The notes under the pieces are model-generated. The model had not been told where the DNA came from. It worked only from the letters and a program-made list of their open reading frames with translations, and did not search any database. 64,000 bases of DNA, taken from contig CAWGXG010000008.1 in assembly GCA_963826505.1 (NCBI GenBank), forward strand, positions 1,860,001 to 1,924,000, written 5' to 3'. The DNA comes from CAWGXG01 sp963826505 (lineage in GTDB: Bacteria; Chloroflexota; Anaerolineae; Aggregatilineales; Aggregatilineaceae). Both the position numbers and the translations under genes were made by a program. This document shows, in pieces, positions 36,750 through 45,462 of the stretch. Every line of letters begins with the position of its first letter. Within the stretch, counting starts at the first letter, position 1.

Positions 36750-37853
36750 TCCCTTGCACCAGACCCTCATCGACCTGTGCCGCATCCCCAGCCCATCGTG
36801 TCAGGAAGGAGCCGTGGCCGCGTATATCCGCGCGGCAGTGGCGGCGCTGGGTCTGTGCGTCGAAGAGGACGACGCGGGCGCAGCCCTCGGCTCGGACACA
36901 GGCAATCTGATCATCCGGACGGAAGGCGTCGGCGAGCCGCTGTTCCTCTCGGCCCATATGGACACCGTGCCCCCCACCCTGGTCGATGGACAGGTGCCCG
37001 TGATCGTGGACGGCGATCGCGTCCATACTGGCGGGCAGTCGATCCTGGGCGGTGACGACAAGGCCGGGATCGCTGTGGCGCTGGACGCGCTGCGCTACGC
37101 CGTCGCGCACCCGACCACGACGCGCCCGCTGGATGTCGTATTCACGATCCAGGAGGAGCAAGGCGCGCGCGGCGCGGATCACTTCGACCCGGAGCGAATT
37201 CGCGCCCGGCAGGGCTTCAATCTGGATGGGGATACGCCGGTCGCCAACGCCATCTACCGCGCGCCGCACAAAGCGCGCTTTTACCATTGAAGCGTTCGGA
37301 CGCAGCCGCGCACGCTGCCGTCAACCCCGAAGACGGCATCAACGCCATCAAGGCGATCGGCGCGATCGCGGCCGCCCTGCCCACCGGCAAGCTCGACCAG
37401 TACAGCATCGCCAACTTGGGCAAGATCGAAGGCGGCGGCGTGATCAACGCCGTGCCCGCTCACGCGCTGCTGGTGGGCGAAGCGCGCAGCCTGAGCGCCG
37501 AACGCCTGGCGGCGCTCCACCAGCAAATCGAACAGACGGCGATTGAACAGGGTCAGGCGGCGGGCGCGCGTGTTGTATTCCGCTGGGAACAGCTCTACGC
37601 CGGGTACGATGTGCCGGAAGATGCGCCGATTGCGCGGTTGTATGCGGAAGCATGTGCGCGAGCCGGGCAGCAGGCAGTCTTCAGCGCCACGTACGGCGGC
37701 GGCGACGCCAATCCTTACAACAACAAGGGCATGGCGTGCGTGGTATTCGGGCTGGGTATGCAGGCTATCCACACCCCGCACGAGTCTATTTTGCTCAGCG
37801 ATCTGACGCTGGCCGCCCAGATTCTGCACTACGCGATCGCAGCTTCGACGTGA
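36742..37853 (+). CDS. M20 family metallopeptidase (peptidase T-like), frameshifted near 37282
   Basis: Zinc ligands and catalytic residues are visible: SAHMDTVPP (His, Asp), LGGDDKAGIAVAL (bridging Asp), FTIQEEQGARGADHF (catalytic Glu-Glu) and a C-terminal HTPHESI His. One extra T after CGCGC near 37280 breaks the dimerisation domain, which resumes with EAFGRSAHAAVNPEDGINAI. Corrected length is about 370 aa. It overlaps the end of ade by 8 nt. M20 enzymes also include amidohydrolases acting on N-acyl compounds, so in this operon it may deacylate an imported amide rather than a peptide. Confidence 0.87.
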
Positions 37854-37995
37854 TGCGCTGTTTGGGCGCCGACAGCGGAACGTAGCGGAATAGATCTGGA
37901 CTTTTTGCTACCCGCTGGTGGCCATGTCGTGGTACCCTCAAGAGTGTTGCCTGTGCGTGCCGGATGGCGCGCTGTATCCACCAGAGAAAACCTGT

Positions 37996-39132
37996 ATGAA
38001 CGACCCTTGGGATGACTTTTGGAAAGAAGATTGGGATCAGACTCGCCGCCGCTACCTGGATTGGTGGCAGCACGACGGGTTGATCTTGCATGTGACGGCC
38101 CCGCGCGAAAATCCGAACCAGCCGGTCGCGCAGGACACGGGCTGGCGCGGCGGAAATTCCGGCATCGACGCGAATTATCCGCTGACGGGGCGGGAACCCG
38201 TCTCGATTGAAACCGCATGGCTGGACGCGGAACGCCGCGCACAACTGGCGGAAATTTACATCGCGAACACGTATTGGGGCGGCGAGGCTATTCCCTATTT
38301 CGATACTCACATCGGTCCCGGCAGTCTGGGCATGTTCCTGGGCGCGCGAACCGCTATCGACGCCGAGACCGTGTGGTACTACCCCTGCATCACTGACCCG
38401 GACAGCCATCCTCCACTGGTCTTCGATCCACAGCAGCGCTGGGTCCAGGCGCACAAAGCCATCATCGAAGCCGGACTGCGGCATAACCAGGGGCATTACC
38501 TGGTGGGCATGCCGGACCTGATCGAGAACATCGACGTGCTGGCGGCGCTGCGCGGCACGCCAGAACTGTTGCTGGATATGATCGAGCGTCCGGAGTGGGT
38601 AACAGAGCGCGTGGCGGAGATCAACCGCGCGTTCTTCGCCGCGTTTGACATGCTGTTCGATCTCATTCGCGATCCCTGGGGTGGCAACGCCTTTTGCGCG
38701 TTCAAAATCTGGGGACCGGGCAAAACGGCCAAAGTACAATGTGACATGGCGGCTATGATCTCGCCCAAGATGTTCCGGCAGTTCGTCGTCCCGGCGCTGA
38801 CCGAACAATGCGCGTGGCTGGATTTTGCCATGTACCACCTGGACGGCACGCAGGCGGTGGTGCAACTCGATCACCTGCTGGCGATCGAGCCGCTGCACGC
38901 CGTCGAATGGACGCCGCAAGCGGGACGCCCGCAAGGCGGCAGCCCGGAGTGGTATGCGATGTACCGGCGCATCCTGGCGGCGGGCAAGAGCGTGCAAGCG
39001 ATCGGCGTTGAGCCGGACGAAGTGATCCCCCTGCTGGACGCCATCGGCGGGCGTGGCGTGTACATCATGACCGAAACCGACACCGAAGCCGAAGCGCGCG
39101 CCCTGGTCGAGGCGGTCGAAGCCTACCGGTGA
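37996..39132 (+). CDS. URO-D superfamily protein (methyltransferase-like)
   Basis: The likely start is ATG at 37996 (MNDPWDDFWKEDWDQTRRRY); a start 26 codons earlier, at 37918, is possible. The rest resembles uroporphyrinogen-decarboxylase/MtaA-like TIM barrels: GMPDLIENIDVLAALRGTPE, FCAFKIWGPGKTAKVQCDMA, SPKMFRQFVVPALTEQCAWL and MYHLDGTQAVVQLDHLLAIE. In Chloroflexota such proteins are often paired with corrinoid methyltransferases or glycan catabolism, and the true reaction is unknown. The end overlaps the next gene (GTGA). Confidence 0.75.
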   Translation: MNDPWDDFWKEDWDQTRRRYLDWWQHDGLILHVTAPRENPNQPVAQDTGWRGGNSGIDANYPLTGREPVSIETAWLDAERRAQLAEIYIANTYWGGEAIPYFDTHIGPGSLGMFLGARTAIDAETVWYYPCITDPDSHPPLVFDPQQRWVQAHKAIIEAGLRHNQGHYLVGMPDLIENIDVLAALRGTPELLLDMIERPEWVTERVAEINRAFFAAFDMLFDLIRDPWGGNAFCAFKIWGPGKTAKVQCDMAAMISPKMFRQFVVPALTEQCAWLDFAMYHLDGTQAVVQLDHLLAIEPLHAVEWTPQAGRPQGGSPEWYAMYRRILAAGKSVQAIGVEPDEVIPLLDAIGGRGVYIMTETDTEAEARALVEAVEAYR

Positions 39133-40172
39133 CGTTGAACGAGACGTTGCAGGCTGCGTTAGGCTGGTCCGAGTGCGTGCTGTGCGGGCGCGGCACGACT
39201 GCGCTCTGGCTGGCACTGCGCGCCATATGGCGGCGGGACGGGCCGGGCGAGGTGATCGTACCCGACATCGTGTGCGGGTCGGTACTGGACGGCGTGCTGT
39301 TGGCCGGGTTTGCGCCCGTCTTCGGGGACGTAGTGCCCGCGCGCTATACGCTTTCGGCGGAGAGCGTGGCAGCGCTGGTCACGCCGCGCACACGGGCGGT
39401 GATCGTCGCGCATATCTTCGGCCACGCCGCCGACGTTGCCGAAATTCGCGCGGCCGCGCCGGGCATTCCCATTATTGAAGACGCCGTGCAGGGCATCGGC
39501 GGTCACACGAACAGCGGCGCGGCGCTCGGATCGCTGGGTGACCTCGCGTTCCTCAGTTTTGATCCGGCAAAAATGATCGGTGGACGTGGCGGCGCGCTGT
39601 TCTTCGATGATAACAGGCTGGCCGAGGGCATACGCGCCGATCTCGTCCAGCTACCCCAACCGCTCGATCTGGTATTCGACCTCCCCGACAGACTGCTGCC
39701 ACCAAACGCTGCGGCAGCGTATGAGTCCCAACTGCGCCAGTACGCGCCCACCCTGCTGCGACCCTTCGATCCTTCGCCCGCCAACGTGGCGCACATACTG
39801 CACGATTGGCACACGCTCGAAACGCGCGTGACTACACGCAACGCCCAGGCGCAGCGGCTGCACGATCGGCTGGCCGGGCTGCCCCTGACGCTGCCGGATC
39901 TGCGGCCCGGCGACGCCGTGTGGTGCACTACGCTCACGCTCCCCACCCCGGCGCTAGCCCGGCGTCTGATCCACGATCTGCACCGGGCAGGGCTCGCGGC
40001 TTCGGCGCTGTATTTCCCGCTCAGCCAGATGTTCGGCCTCCTCACCGGCGCGGCCCCCCTAACTCACCGGCTGGTTAACCTGTGGGTGGAAGCACCGCCC
40101 GGCCCGGGTACGGTCGATCGCATCGCGGATGTCGTGCGCGCCGTGCCCTGGCCGCACTCCGCGCCGGACTGA
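39129..40172 (+). CDS. DegT/DnrJ/EryC1-type PLP aminotransferase-like protein
   Basis: The start is a GTG at 39129, overlapping the previous stop. Motifs are CGRGTTALWLALRAIW, VIVPDIVCGSVLDGVLLAGF, VIVAHIFGHAADVAEIR, IIEDAVQGIGG (PLP-binding Asp) and LSFDPAKMIGGRGGAL with the Schiff-base Lys. The DegT family makes aminosugars or related amines. At 347 aa it is slightly short. It is the last gene of the plus-strand operon and meets the convergent hydrolase gene 9 nt later, with no clear terminator between them. Confidence 0.85.
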   Translation: MTLNETLQAALGWSECVLCGRGTTALWLALRAIWRRDGPGEVIVPDIVCGSVLDGVLLAGFAPVFGDVVPARYTLSAESVAALVTPRTRAVIVAHIFGHAADVAEIRAAAPGIPIIEDAVQGIGGHTNSGAALGSLGDLAFLSFDPAKMIGGRGGALFFDDNRLAEGIRADLVQLPQPLDLVFDLPDRLLPPNAAAAYESQLRQYAPTLLRPFDPSPANVAHILHDWHTLETRVTTRNAQAQRLHDRLAGLPLTLPDLRPGDAVWCTTLTLPTPALARRLIHDLHRAGLAASALYFPLSQMFGLLTGAAPLTHRLVNLWVEAPPGPGTVDRIADVVRAVPWPHSAPD

Positions 40173-40181
40173 CGACGCATG

Positions 40182-41147
40182 TTACAGAAAACGGGCCAAC
40201 GTATCGAGCATAGCGCGGTACATTCCGGGCGTGTAGTCGTGGCCGACGCCGGGATAGATGATCGTCTGGAAGCGCTCGCCTGCTTCGTAAAGATCGTAGA
40301 CGTGGCGGGCGTAAGCATCAATGGTGCGCACGCCATCAATGGGCGAGAGCGCGTCGGAATCACCGATCAGGATGCATTGGGCACGTGGGGCCATCAGGCT
40401 GACGATCTGCTCCATATCCACACCTGAGGCCAGCGCGCCGGGCACATAATAATAGATGCCGTGATCGTTGACGTTACCCGCCGCCAGCAAATTCTGATAA
40501 CGCGTCATCTGCGCGACGGGGATCGCCACTTTGATGCGATCATCGAGCGCGGCGAGCCACGTAGTGCGCGATCCGCCGAGGCTCATGCCGGTCGCGGCGA
40601 TGCGGGCAGGATCCACGTCGGGCCGCGCGCAGAGGTAATCCAGCGCCAGCAAATCGTCGCGTAGCATCATGCCCCACAGCGTCCGTCCCTGCCATAAGAA
40701 CTGTTTGAACAGCGCCAGCTCGGTATCGGCTCCGCTCTCGCGATCACCGGCAGGCCCTTGCTGCTGGCGCTCGCCAAAGGCGTAGGCGTCAATGGCCAGC
40801 ACAACATACCCGGCCGCGGCCAGGGCTGGCCCCAGCGGCGGCACAGTGACGCGATCTTCGAACATCTCGTTTTTGCCAAGGTGGTATTTGAAGCCGTGAT
40901 AGTGGTGGTAGAGCACGGCGGGCGCTGGTCCCGTTAGCGTCTTCGGGGCCAGGACATAGCCAAACACGGTGGCCCCCACCCCATTGTCAAACGCGATCTT
41001 TTCAATCGTGAACCCAGGCCGGTCGAACGTCGCGAGGCGAGTTGGCTCCGGCAGCGTGCGCGACGGGACTTCACCGAGTAGCCGCCACAGCGTCGCCTGG
41101 ATTTGCATGCGCTGAGATTCCCAGTCAGAGAGAGTTGCAGGATTCAT
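40182..41147 (-). CDS. Alpha/beta hydrolase (acetyl-xylan esterase/dienelactone hydrolase-like)
   Basis: The likely start is Met at 41147 (MNPATLSDWESQ), with GGAGAAG upstream; a Met 10 codons earlier has no site. The fold is visible in VLYHHYHGFKYHLGKN, GYVVLAIDAYAFGER and the nucleophile elbow ATGMSLGGSRT (Ser), with Asp in LIGDSDALSP and His in GVGHDYTPGMY. Size and pattern fit cytoplasmic esterases of the abhydrolase_7/AXE1 type. It is followed by nothing on its strand and preceded by the Gfo/Idh gene, 39 nt away, so the two are probably co-transcribed. Confidence 0.85.
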   Translation of the reverse strand: MNPATLSDWESQRMQIQATLWRLLGEVPSRTLPEPTRLATFDRPGFTIEKIAFDNGVGATVFGYVLAPKTLTGPAPAVLYHHYHGFKYHLGKNEMFEDRVTVPPLGPALAAAGYVVLAIDAYAFGERQQQGPAGDRESGADTELALFKQFLWQGRTLWGMMLRDDLLALDYLCARPDVDPARIAATGMSLGGSRTTWLAALDDRIKVAIPVAQMTRYQNLLAAGNVNDHGIYYYVPGALASGVDMEQIVSLMAPRAQCILIGDSDALSPIDGVRTIDAYARHVYDLYEAGERFQTIIYPGVGHDYTPGMYRAMLDTLARFL

Positions 41148-41186
41148 GGGTGGATCTTCTCCAGGTATGAACGTCACCGGCGCAGG

Positions 41187-42209
41187 CTATTCGTTGGGAT
41201 ACGCGAGGCCCCACTGGGCGCGCAGCGTGTCGAGAATGTGCATGATGGCCAGCGATTCGTCCAGAGGCATCACGCTACTTTCGCGCTGACCGGCGCGGAT
41301 GCACTCTCCAACCGCGATGGCTTCGTAGTTGTAGCCGTTGCCGGCAGTGGGCAGATGCACGGTGCGCGTGTCGTGGACGTTTCCCTCGAAAATGAGGCGG
41401 CTCTGTACGCCGGGCGCGGCAGGCTTCGCGAGCGTGACCACGCGCGGATTGATCCACGGCTCGTGGATTTTGATGTAACCCTTTGTGCCGATGATGTCCG
41501 CTTCAACCGGGACACCCAACTGCACCGCCGACGAAAGCAGCGCTGTTTTGCCACCTTCATAGCCAAACATGTAGGCGGAGCGATCGTCGGTGCCGGTCTT
41601 GCCCAGCGCGGCAGTGCCGTAAATCGTTTGCGGCGTACCGAGGATCATGTGCGCGAAGGACACCGGGTAGATGCCCACGTCGAGCAATGCACCGCCCCCC
41701 ATTTCCGGCGCAAACAAGCGGCTAGCGGGGTTGAACTCTGCCATGAACGACAGATTGGCGCGTACCAATTCCACCGTGCCGATCTCGCCCGCGGCGATCC
41801 ACTCACGGACCTGAACCATCGCAGGTAAGAAGCGCGTCCACATTGCTTCCATCAGGAACAGTCCCTGCGAACGGGCCAGATCGATCATGCTGGATGCCTG
41901 GCGCGCATTCAAGGCAAACGGTTTTTCGATGAGCACGTGCTTCCCGGCTCGCAGACACAGCAGTGTATGTTCGTAATGGTAAGGGTGCGGGGTACCGATG
42001 TAGATTACGTCCACGTCCGGATCGTGGGCGAGCGCCTCGTAACTGGCGTGACGATGCGGCGCGCCCCAGCGATCGGCAAACACGTCGGCGGTCGGCTGTT
42101 GGCGCGATCCAACCGCGACAAGCTCCGCATCCTCGACCACGCTCAACCCTTCGGCAAACAAATTCGCGATGTACCCGGTGCTCAAAATTCCCCAACGTAC
42201 TTTTTGCAT
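41187..42209 (-). CDS. Gfo/Idh/MocA family NAD(P)-dependent oxidoreductase
   Basis: ATG at 42209 (MQKVRWGILSTGYIANLFAE) has AGGAGAAAA upstream and begins directly with the Rossmann strand; a longer frame upstream has no ribosome site. The family motif EKPFALNARQ is present (EKP Lys), along with DVDVIYIGTPHPYHYEHTLL and GGGALLDVGIYPVSFAHMIL with its His/Asp region. Members oxidise sugars, inositols or related compounds. It lies first in a two-gene operon with the hydrolase, convergent with the nucleoside/amine operon and possibly part of the same catabolic programme. Confidence 0.92.
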   Translation of the reverse strand: MQKVRWGILSTGYIANLFAEGLSVVEDAELVAVGSRQQPTADVFADRWGAPHRHASYEALAHDPDVDVIYIGTPHPYHYEHTLLCLRAGKHVLIEKPFALNARQASSMIDLARSQGLFLMEAMWTRFLPAMVQVREWIAAGEIGTVELVRANLSFMAEFNPASRLFAPEMGGGALLDVGIYPVSFAHMILGTPQTIYGTAALGKTGTDDRSAYMFGYEGGKTALLSSAVQLGVPVEADIIGTKGYIKIHEPWINPRVVTLAKPAAPGVQSRLIFEGNVHDTRTVHLPTAGNGYNYEAIAVGECIRAGQRESSVMPLDESLAIMHILDTLRAQWGLAYPNE

Positions 42210-42610
42210 AGCAATTTTCTCCTGTTGCCGGACACTAACCCGTGACGGCTCTAATTTTAGCGTGTTTCTCCCGCGCCGCGCTGTGTGAGATTTGCCCTGT
42301 TGCGAGCAGCGGTGGATCCCAAGTGGCACAGAGGGCAGTTCCAGATTAAGCGTGCACGATTTCACCAATAATTCATGTACGGAACCGTTATTCTCTTGTA
42401 GAATAACAGGAACATTTTAGTTATAGTGGGATTATAACTTTCCAGGTACTGGCTGCATTCAATAGTGGCCGCTCCGAATTGTAGGGTCGACAATCGTCTG
42501 CCACGCGTTGGCTCGTCGTGGCAACGGCATAGCAGATTTGAGCATTGGCGCTCATTCTCCGATCCATGATTGGTGTGTTTTCATCCTACTGAACTTGCGT
42601 AAGGACTCCT
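42210..42610. promoter_or_regulatory. Divergent intergenic region with two inverted repeats
   Basis: GTTATTCT (42387-42394) pairs with AGAATAAC (42400-42407) around a 5-nt loop. GTTATA (42420-42425) pairs with TATAAC (42433-42438). Both fall in an AT-rich block halfway between the Gfo/Idh and 7TM kinase genes and may be operators. SD AAGGA lies at 42601-42605. No gene is seen in the rest. Confidence 0.45.
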
Positions 42611-44467
42611 ATGCCCGGTCTGCAAGCTACGCCTTTTGTGATTCCGCTTATCTTGGCCTCGCTCTTGTCGCTTGGCATCGGCCTGGTGATCTGGAGACGC
42701 CGTCCCGCGCCGGGCGTTATGCCGTTCATCGTCCTGACCGGGGCCGTGGCGTTCTGGGCGACGATGAACGCCGTCGAACTGGTCCAGACTACGCTGAACG
42801 CCAAGTTTTTCTTTTCGGGCATCCAATACTTTGGGATTACAGCAGCGCCCGCCGCGTGGATGCTGTTCGCCGCCGAATATACGGGGCGCGAATCTTGGGT
42901 CACGCGCCGGAACGTCCTGCTGCTAATGATCGAGCCCGCGCTCGCGATCCTGTTCGTTTTCACGAATCCGCTGCATCATCTGTTTCATTCTGAATTCGCG
43001 CTGAGCACCGAAGGATCGCTGCGCACCTTGCACGTCGCCTTTGGGCCGCTCTTCTGGATTCACGCTGTCTATTCGTACATCCTGATGCTGGTAGGCACAG
43101 GGTTGTTGATCCAGGCGTTTTTCCGCGCGCCGCAACTTTACCGGGGGCAGGTTCTCACCCTGTTGATCGCCGCGATCGCTCCCTGGATCGCAAACGCCGT
43201 CTCGATCTTTGGGCTGAGCCCGATACCCAGCATTGACCTGACACCGCCCGCGTTCACGATTACGGTGCTCGCCATGGGCTGGAGTATCTACCGCTACCGG
43301 CTCATGGATATCGTGCCTGTCGCCCGTGACACCGTGATCGAAAGCATGAGCGACCCCGTCTTCGTGCTGGATGGCCAGAACCGCATTGTGGATATCAACC
43401 CGGCCGCCAAGAGTCTGCTCGGACAGGGAGCTCAGAAGAACGTCATCGGCAAACTGGCGGGAACGACGCTGGCCGACTTCCAACCCCTGGTTGAACAATA
43501 TCGCACTGTTACGGAGGCCCACAGCGAGATTGCATTGGGCGAGTTTGAGAGTGAGCGACGCTATTTCGCGCTGCGAATTTCTCCGCTCACCAACCGCTAC
43601 GGCGATCTCACCGGGCGTCTGTTCGTCCTGAATGAGATCACCGCTCTTAAACGTGCCGCGCAGCATATCCAGGAACAAAACGAGACGCTGCGCAGTACAA
43701 ATTCGGCGTTAGCCCTCGCGCGTGAAGAAGCCGAAGAGGCTAGCCGACTGAAAAGCGAGTTCCTGGCGACTATGTCGCACGAGCTGCGGACGCCGCTCAA
43801 CGCAATCATCGGGTACGCGGACTTGATGCTCACCGGGCTAATCGGCGAGATGAGCGAAAAACATCATAACTATGTCGAGCGCATCGTGTCGAATGGGGAA
43901 CGACTGCTGACGCTGATCAATGAACTCCTTGACCTGTCCAAGATTGAAGCCGGACGGCTTGAGACCCTCAACCAGCCCCTGTCACCAGCGCAACTGCTCA
44001 CCGAGAGCCACGCGCGTATGCTGAGTCTGGCCGAGCAAAAAGGCTTGGGCCTGGAAACGTTTCTCGATCCGGACCTGCCACCGGAGATTATGGGCGACAA
44101 AGGACATCTGGAACACGTGTTGACCAATCTGGTTGGCAACGCCATCCGGTTCACGCAGAGCGGCAAGGTCACTATTCGATTTGAAACCGCCGCCGACAGC
44201 AGATGGCAGTTGTCCGTCACTGATACTGGACTTGGCATTCCACCGCACGCATTGGAATTCATTTTCGACGAATTCCGGCAGGTGGACGGCTCGTCACAAC
44301 GAGAGTATGGGGGGACCGGTCTGGGCCTGGCGATCGTGCGGAAACTCACGGTATTGATGGGTGGGACAGTTCAGGTGGAAAGTGAGGTCGGAAAAGGCAG
44401 CACATTCACCGTAAAACTCCCGCTCGTGGTTCCCGTACAGTTTACGGAAGGATTGCAGACGTCATAA
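42611..44467 (+). CDS. Membrane histidine kinase with 7TM, PAS, HisKA and HATPase domains
   Basis: This 618-aa protein has seven membrane helices within residues 1-230 (the histidine-kinase N-terminal 7TM module). A PAS domain lies at about 240-350 (DPVFVLDGQNRIVDINPAAK). A coiled coil follows, then HisKA with H-box EFLATMSHELRTPLNAIIGY (His390), and HATPase_c with N-box NLVGNAIRFTQSG and G-boxes DTGLGIPP and GGTGLGLAIV. It overlaps the next gene by 1 nt. The 7TM part probably senses a membrane or extracellular ligand; the signal is unknown. It acts with the two receiver proteins that follow. Confidence 0.93.
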   Translation: MPGLQATPFVIPLILASLLSLGIGLVIWRRRPAPGVMPFIVLTGAVAFWATMNAVELVQTTLNAKFFFSGIQYFGITAAPAAWMLFAAEYTGRESWVTRRNVLLLMIEPALAILFVFTNPLHHLFHSEFALSTEGSLRTLHVAFGPLFWIHAVYSYILMLVGTGLLIQAFFRAPQLYRGQVLTLLIAAIAPWIANAVSIFGLSPIPSIDLTPPAFTITVLAMGWSIYRYRLMDIVPVARDTVIESMSDPVFVLDGQNRIVDINPAAKSLLGQGAQKNVIGKLAGTTLADFQPLVEQYRTVTEAHSEIALGEFESERRYFALRISPLTNRYGDLTGRLFVLNEITALKRAAQHIQEQNETLRSTNSALALAREEAEEASRLKSEFLATMSHELRTPLNAIIGYADLMLTGLIGEMSEKHHNYVERIVSNGERLLTLINELLDLSKIEAGRLETLNQPLSPAQLLTESHARMLSLAEQKGLGLETFLDPDLPPEIMGDKGHLEHVLTNLVGNAIRFTQSGKVTIRFETAADSRWQLSVTDTGLGIPPHALEFIFDEFRQVDGSSQREYGGTGLGLAIVRKLTVLMGGTVQVESEVGKGSTFTVKLPLVVPVQFTEGLQTS

Positions 44468-44916
44468 TGGACCTGACAGAAGATATTTCGAGCTGGCGCG
44501 TTCTAGCCGTCGATGACGAGCCTGATAACCTGGATTTGATCGTCGATCTGCTACGTTTTAGCGGGGCCGAAGCGACGCGCGCAGAAAATGGCGAGCAAGC
44601 ATTGGCGCGCGTTGAGGACTTCCATCCCAATATCATTTTGCTTGATCTGGCTATGCCTGACCTCGACGGGTGGGAAGTTCATCGGCAGCTACGATCCGAC
44701 GCGAAATATGATCCCGTCGTGATCATTGCTCTGACTGCCATGGCCATGCCCGAGGATGCCGAGCGCGTACACGCAGCCGGTTTCGACAGCTATGTCACGA
44801 AGCCGTTTCGAGTCAAAGCCTTGCTGGCCACTCTGAGCGAGTGCATCCGCAATCACGCTCAACGCGAATCGGGTACATCATCTCTTTCTCCAACGAAGAA
44901 TCATAGCCATGCCTGA
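44467..44916 (+). CDS. Single-domain response regulator (CheY-like)
   Basis: This 149-aa protein is one receiver domain with AVDDEPD pocket, phospho-acceptor Asp60 (IILLDLAMPDLDGWE), IIALTAMAM switch and Lys in SYVTKPFRVKAL, plus a short Ser/His-rich tail. No output domain is present, so it works as a phospho-relay or protein-interaction element with the upstream kinase. It overlaps the kinase by 1 nt and the next receiver by 8 nt. Confidence 0.92.
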   Translation: MDLTEDISSWRVLAVDDEPDNLDLIVDLLRFSGAEATRAENGEQALARVEDFHPNIILLDLAMPDLDGWEVHRQLRSDAKYDPVVIIALTAMAMPEDAERVHAAGFDSYVTKPFRVKALLATLSECIRNHAQRESGTSSLSPTKNHSHA

Positions 44917-45285
44917 TGTAGCGGATTGGACGGTCCTCCTGGTAGATGACGAGCCAGACAGTCTGAATTTACTGCATGACATCCTGGATCTAAACGGTGC
45001 CCACGTCTACCAGGCGGCCAGCGGGATCAGTGCCTGGTGTGGCTAGATGAAATCGTCCCGACGGTAATTGTCCTTGACCTCTCAATGCCAAGGCCAGACG
45101 GGTGGGACCTGGTGGCCGAAATACGTGCCAAGCCGCGCCTGGCGTCAGTTCCGGTAGTGGCTGTCACGGCGTACTATTCTGAACGGGTAGCCGCGGAAGC
45201 CTTTCAGGCGGGCTTTGATGCCTTTTTCCCCAAGCCTATCAAAGCGAGCGGATTCCTGAACAGGTTGAAGGAAATCGTAGGCTGA
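44909..45285 (+). CDS. Second single-domain response regulator, frameshifted near 45035
   Basis: The first part reads VLLVDDEPDSLNLLHDILDL. An indel near 45035 creates an early stop. In the next frame the domain resumes with WLDEIVPTVIVLDLSMPRPD (phospho-acceptor Asp), VPVVAVTAYY and AFFPKPIKASGF (Lys). Corrected length is about 126 aa. It is a paralogue of the receiver just upstream, and the pair follows one kinase. It is the last chromosomal protein gene before tRNA-Glu. Confidence 0.85.
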
Positions 45286-45348
45286 TGAGGGGTCACGTGA
45301 GCGGTTCGGGCTGCTATCCGGATTACGCGCAACGACCTGAATCGCCGC

Positions 45349-45377
45349 TTGACGATCCCTAGGCAGGCTGGTACAAT
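45349..45377 (+). promoter_or_regulatory. Sigma-70 promoter of tRNA-Glu
   Basis: TTGACG (45349-45354), a 17-bp spacer and TACAAT (45372-45377) precede the tRNA 5' end by 12 nt. This is the best -35/-10 pair in the window. Confidence 0.85.
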
Positions 45378-45389
45378 GCTCGCATTGTT

Positions 45390-45462
45390 GCCCCATTCGT
45401 CTAGCGGCCCAGGACATTGCCCTCTCAAGGCAGAAACAGGGGTTCGAGTCCCCTATGGGGCA
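45390..45462 (+). tRNA. tRNA-Glu (anticodon CTC)
   Basis: This is a 73-nt cloverleaf. Acceptor GCCCCAT (45390-45396) pairs with ATGGGGC (45455-45461), with discriminator A at 45462 and no encoded CCA. The anticodon loop CTCTCAA carries CTC, which reads GAG. The T arm is CAGGGGTTCGAGTCCCCTA. The D-loop TCGTCTAGCGGCCCAGGACA is typical of tRNA-Glu. The 3' half doubles as the left attachment region of the mobile element, and the stop codon of the recombinase lies in it on the other strand. Confidence 0.95.
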
